Source of the DNA: Pogona vitticeps
Taxonomy: Eukaryota; Chordata; Lepidosauria; Squamata; Agamidae
Assembly (NCBI RefSeq): GCF_051106095.1
Contig: NC_135786.1
Location: 212,634,501-212,698,500, forward strand
Length of the DNA: 64,000 bases
Direction: 5' to 3'
The first letter of the stretch is position 1. Every line of letters starts with the position of its first letter. Positions 60,146 to 64,000 of this stretch are shown here, in pieces. The notes beneath the pieces were generated by a model, which was not told the DNA's origin, did no database searches, and saw only the letters and a program-made list of their open reading frames with translations. Made by a program: the position numbers and the translations under genes.

Positions 60146-60406
60146 CAGTGGACCCTTGACTTACAGACGGCTTGACTTACAGACTTTTTGAGTTACAGAC
60201 TTCTCTAGCCGCAAAATTTAGATTTGACTTGCAGACTGAGATTTGACTTACAGACCAAGAAAAAAACAAAATGGAACAAAAATGGCCTGTTACAGGATTA
60301 ATCGGTTTTCAATGCACTGTAGCTCAATGGAGACTTGACCTACAGACTTTTTGACCTGCAGCCACCGTTCCAATACGGATTAATTCTGTAAGTCAAAGGT
60401 CCACTG
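60146..60406 (+). mobile_element. TA-flanked MITE, family D
   Basis: Starts CAGTGGACCCTTGACTTAC and ends TAAGTCAAAGGTCCACTG with TA on both sides. Interior repeats of GACTTACAGAC. No coding capacity. Confidence 0.85.
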
Positions 60407-60439
60407 TACTGCCTGGACTGTATTTTCCCTGCCTTCCCT

Positions 60440-60660
60440 GAACCTTTCTTGACCTAAGAAAAAAAGAAACAAAATATCCCCCTCTAGTGGTTGAAGGAGG
60501 AATAGCAGCTTCCCATTAATTTCTATGGACGGAAAAGAGCAGATGCAGATCAAATGGTTTTCAATGCATTCCTATGGGAAATGCAGATTTGACCTGAGAA
60601 CTTTTTGACTTAAGAACCGCCTTCCAATACGGATTAAGTTCTCAAGTCAAGACCCCACTA
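60440..60660 (-). mobile_element. Half of a family B MITE, inverted
   Basis: The complement of this stretch matches the left half of the 37204 element (GTCTTGACTTGAGAAC, CATTTCCCATAGGAATGC, CCACTAGAGGGGGATA). The other half is missing, and element D lies just upstream. Confidence 0.75.
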
Positions 60661-61589
60661 TAAAGTGCTCAAAGTACTATGTGGGAGTAAGTGTTTACTT
60701 GACAGTATGTTGTTGTTGTTGTTGTTGTGCTTACTAAATGGCTTGTGCCCTTGTCACCTCTGGAGTTATCCCCTCCTGCATGAATTCACTCCACACTTAT
60801 AATCATCTGGCGAATTCTTACCTGTCGCAGTTTCCTTCTTCTGAAGAAGTTAGATTTGCCAAAACCTCGGCCTTTTTTATAGCAACCAGTCTCTTGAGAG
60901 ATTGTGGGAAATCCAAACAGCTTCTCCCTTGCTAGCTTTCCACAGACAAGTGCAAACTGAAGTGCAAACTCTTTTGTTTTTAGTCAGTGTTTGGGCTCTA
61001 ATCACCAATCTGCCATGTTTTCTTTCACTATATTTGTGCTGTTGTTTTCAGTTTGTATTACTTCATTGTTCAATTAACTCTGTGTTTTTGCTACACCAGG
61101 TAAATACAGCTGCTTGCTGGAAATATGAGAAGTATGTTTCTTTCTCTCAGGTTTTAAAGCCTAAGGTCAGCAGTGGGGGTTTTTGTCCATGCAGATTTTT
61201 CATCCCTCAACTCCCAACATGGCCAGTAACAATGGGTTATGGAAATCTGGTGAACCAAAAGTTTCACACTATCATGAGTATGTAAGATAAATGAAGTGCA
61301 TGGTTTATATGAAGAAAATAGTACAATTGGGAATGAGTCATCATTTGTCAACCAGAGCACCTCCAAGTTGGCCAGCCTTCCAATTTAAATGGAAATTTCA
61401 GACTAAAAACACTTGACTGATTGGCTCATGCATCTCCTGCATGTTATACATGTGTTGTTTGGGCCTAAGGTGATCTATATGGGAAGATCTTTCTTCCTAA
61501 GAGGTGGAGAACTCCTGTCATTTGAAGTAGACGGTACCAAGCTAGATAGGTCTGAAAAAACTGGGTATGAGACGGCTTAAATTAATAAA

Positions 61590-61738
61590 GTGGAATCCTG
61601 TTGTTTAGCATAGTAAATCACAGTTATGGTAAGCCTATTTGAAGCAATTGAACTTATGGAGATCTTGACGCACTGAATCCTCATTGATTCAGTGGGCCTA
61701 CTCTAGTGCAATTTACTACGCTAAGCAACAGGATTTAG
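61590..61738. mobile_element. Palindromic MITE, GAATCCTG family
   Basis: Left GTGGAATCCTGTTGTTTAGC pairs with the complement of the right end, GGCTAAATCCTGTTGCTTAGC. Centre carries TTGATTCAGTGGGCC. Related in plan to the element at 52268. Confidence 0.7.
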
Positions 61739-61739
61739 C

Positions 61740-63165
61740 CAATGTGTTCAGATGCCCCTTGCTTTTATGGCCCAGAACTACTTGGTAGAGAATGACAGTT
61801 CATTGCATTCAGTTTTCAGCACTTACTTTGAAAGAGCAATCATTCCAGGACAGCTTGAAACGATATGCTGTTAAAAACATGGTGTGAATGCACTCCTTGT
61901 GATTTAAGCAGACAGTTTTTTTCCCACTTTTCCTCTTTTTGTAATCAATAACCTGCTGGTTTGGTGTCACTGAGATGGCTTGCTTTTGGTGACTGATTAG
62001 TATTGACAAACACTCTGACTGTAACAGCAAACTGTGACTGTGTGAACAAACTAAGGCATGGCCATATTGATTCAGCATTAGCTGAATGCTTTTGCATGCC
62101 TGCTATTTTTGTCAGATGCAGAGACTATAAAGAATAAATGTAGGTTGGGTGGAGAGCCGATATGCCTTATTTTCCTTTATAACACTGTGGGTGAATGATA
62201 TTAAATGTAATTGGATGGTTTCATGCCCGATTCTTAAATCAAATTACGGTAGAACCTGTACTCATGGCGTGTTTAATTTTTGTCTCATATTCTGACTTAA
62301 TTAACAATATACAGTATTATGTTAATTGATGCAGATAACCTGAGAGAGGAGTAAACACACATTTTTGTAGACTGTTTATCTCTAGTTTACATAATAGCAG
62401 TCCCATGCTTCCAGCCCTGTGCTTCTGTCATAGGTGCAGTCTCATAAGGTTATTGTATGTTTGTATCAGTCCCAAAATTGACTCCAGTCTCACAGTTGAG
62501 ATATAGTCTCTTGACTGGCTCAAATGTGTTGAAAATGAGTTTATCTGAAAAAGACCATTGCTATTTCTGTGGAGACTCTAAGAGCAGCAAGCTCATTTTT
62601 AGCCATGGTGTCTGTCTTTCCTTCAGAGGTGCCTCAATGCCAGCAAATTGTGCTACATCTGTTAAATTATGTTGTCTTTCCCCTAAAGATTAATTCCCTG
62701 GTTTATAGGCTGAGCATATACAGATTTGCTGGTCAGCATGTACTGTAGAACTGCCTCTCGTTCCTTTTCTGATTTTTTCCCCCTCTGATTCTTCCTTGCA
62801 TGTGGCTCTCATTTATCTGTACTTGTCAGTTGGCCTGCTTAAAGCTTATCTTTTTTTTGAGATGCCTTCTCATATCATAGAACCTTAACAATTAAAGAAA
62901 ATCTTTTAAGATCTAGAAATCTAAGCTTAATGAAGACCCCAGCTAGCATGGTAACAATAATGATCATATACAGATACATACATAGTAACATACCTGGACA
63001 CTCACTCCTCCTCCTGTCTCCTGTCCTTCTTCCACTCTTAGAACATATTTTCTTTTAGAATATAGTTTAAAACATTCATATTTGTATTAACAAGGAACTC
63101 AGAATAAAGTCTGGAACGTATTGGCACTTCCTGACTTTCCCTGCAACTCTGAAGACATGCTTGGC
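61740..63165. other. Nothing recognised
   Basis: AT-rich, presumably intron or intergenic. No cadherin exon or other gene seen. Confidence 0.35.
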
Positions 63166-63168
63166 TGT

Positions 63169-63972
63169 TCAAATCATGGTATTATTGCTACTACATTTAA
63201 AAAAAGGTTTCTGCATTTCTTCTAACAGTGTACAGAAGAGTGCTGTTCTAAATGTAATTTTCCTTTTGTAAGGACTGTCCTTGTTGCATTCTTGAGCAGA
63301 AAATGCAGGAAGGGCTATGTCACCCAAAGCCTCATCAGAATAAGCCTTGAGGCTGATTGTGTTGTGCATCCAGTAGTCACTACAGATTAAGGTACATGCA
63401 TCTGCTGGGTGGTATGATTTGCAAACAACTGTCAAGTTGGTTGTCTCTTCCAAGGGCCTCCCTAGATGAGACACTGATTCTGTATCTACAAGCAGGGTGC
63501 TATCAAAAAGCAGACTGTCTATGCTGACATAAGCTTGCATCAATCGACAATTTGGCAAATTACTTGCTTTTTCTTTGTAATTGGTCAGAAGGAAGATGGA
63601 ACGGGGAAGTGTTTGCATGTCTGTTGTCTCAGGAATGGAGCGCTGAAACATTTTTGTGTCTGGATGGATAAACTTGTGGGAGGAGGAAGTATGTAGTTGG
63701 TTTTGGTCAGTGATATCTGAACTTTGGCCAGAACTCTGGAAGTAAATTAAGCCTCTTAACCTGTTAGATTCCATGCCTGTGTTGGAAACTAAGATGTTTC
63801 CAGCACAAACATGTGAGGAGGTGCCTTCCAGGACTGTTACGAAGATGAATAGAAGAGTGTGAAACCTGTTATATATCTTGAAACAACTATAGAAAGTGAG
63901 AGCAAGGGTGTGTGCCAAGCCATGTGTGCAAATAAGCTGTACGTACTTGCACAAGAGATTATGGGTCCAGAA
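63169..63972 (-). CDS. Unrecognised open frame, possible terminal exon
   Basis: A 267-codon frame with no stop, ending TGA at 63171-63169 (minus strand). The first ATG is at 63774, giving 201 residues from MESNRL. Upstream of it the frame reads FHTLLFIFVTVLEG, which could be part of a signal peptide or chance. A candidate splice acceptor on the minus strand (pyrimidine-rich, ending ACAG) would start an exon at 63833. The product has scattered Cys, the sequons NLT and NNT, and no motif I recognise. In DNA of this composition such a run is rare by chance. No polyadenylation signal was seen shortly downstream. All three frames of the opposite strand have stops within the interval. It could be a genuine orphan exon, a relic, or luck. 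Confidence 0.35.
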   Translation of the reverse strand, partial: FWTHNLLCKYVQLICTHGLAHTLALTFYSCFKIYNRFHTLLFIFVTVLEGTSSHVCAGNILVSNTGMESNRLRGLIYFQSSGQSSDITDQNQLHTSSSHKFIHPDTKMFQRSIPETTDMQTLPRSIFLLTNYKEKASNLPNCRLMQAYVSIDSLLFDSTLLVDTESVSHLGRPLEETTNLTVVCKSYHPADACTLICSDYWMHNTISLKAYSDEALGDIALPAFSAQECNKDSPYKRKITFRTALFCTLLEEMQKPFFKCSSNNTMI

Positions 63973-64000
63973 TTAGTTCTTTCTGTTGATGTGTCTAGAG

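Noticed and set aside
63228-63390. Plus-strand Cys-rich exon candidate (CTEECCSKCN) after a good-looking acceptor
   Set aside because: It is a single short stretch with no supporting neighbours or clear family, and the minus-strand frame over the same bases is much longer. Kept only as a curiosity.

Overview
The window reads as vertebrate nuclear DNA from a squamate reptile, most likely a lizard. The evidence is an intron-rich vertebrate gene set in AT-rich DNA, together with a typical squamate repeat mix: BovB LINE 3' ends, L2/CR1 LINEs, an L1, a Penelope-like fragment, several tRNA-derived SINE families and many TA-flanked MITEs. The species cannot be named from the sequence alone.

Layout. 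Positions 1-5800 are intergenic and hold a BovB copy, SINEs, LINE tails and an (AAT)n tract. A promoter region at about 5815-6204 starts DPY19L4, which covers 6195-40702 on the + strand in 19 coding exons. All exons were found, in frame, with GT-AG introns, giving a predicted 718-residue multi-pass ER protein. The introns are full of TIR elements, SINEs, LINE fragments and microsatellites. Positions 40703-49100 are 3' flank and intergenic DNA with a SINE, a 2.3 kb minus-strand L1 fragment and palindromic MITEs.

A GC-rich, CpG-dense block at about 49150-50500 contains the first coding exon (49388-50495) of a second + strand gene. It encodes a signal peptide and two to three divergent cadherin repeats in a Dachsous/Fat-like arrangement, and ends in a perfect splice donor. 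No further cadherin exon was found before 64000, so the rest of the window appears to be its first intron or flank. That interval holds an L2 LINE missing the stretch between its endonuclease and reverse transcriptase parts, more MITEs and SINEs, and microsatellites. At the far end a 267-codon open frame on the minus strand (63169-63972) is unexplained and too long to dismiss easily.

The main points for a second look are: (1) three same-orientation copies of one palindromic MITE lying 28, 55 and 90 nt downstream of three DPY19L4 splice donors; (2) YY1-like motifs repeated inside that MITE; (3) the cadherin exon, in a position where mammals have INTS8 next to DPY19L4; (4) the orphan minus-strand open frame; (5) clean target-site duplications on three BovB copies and one Penelope-like copy.
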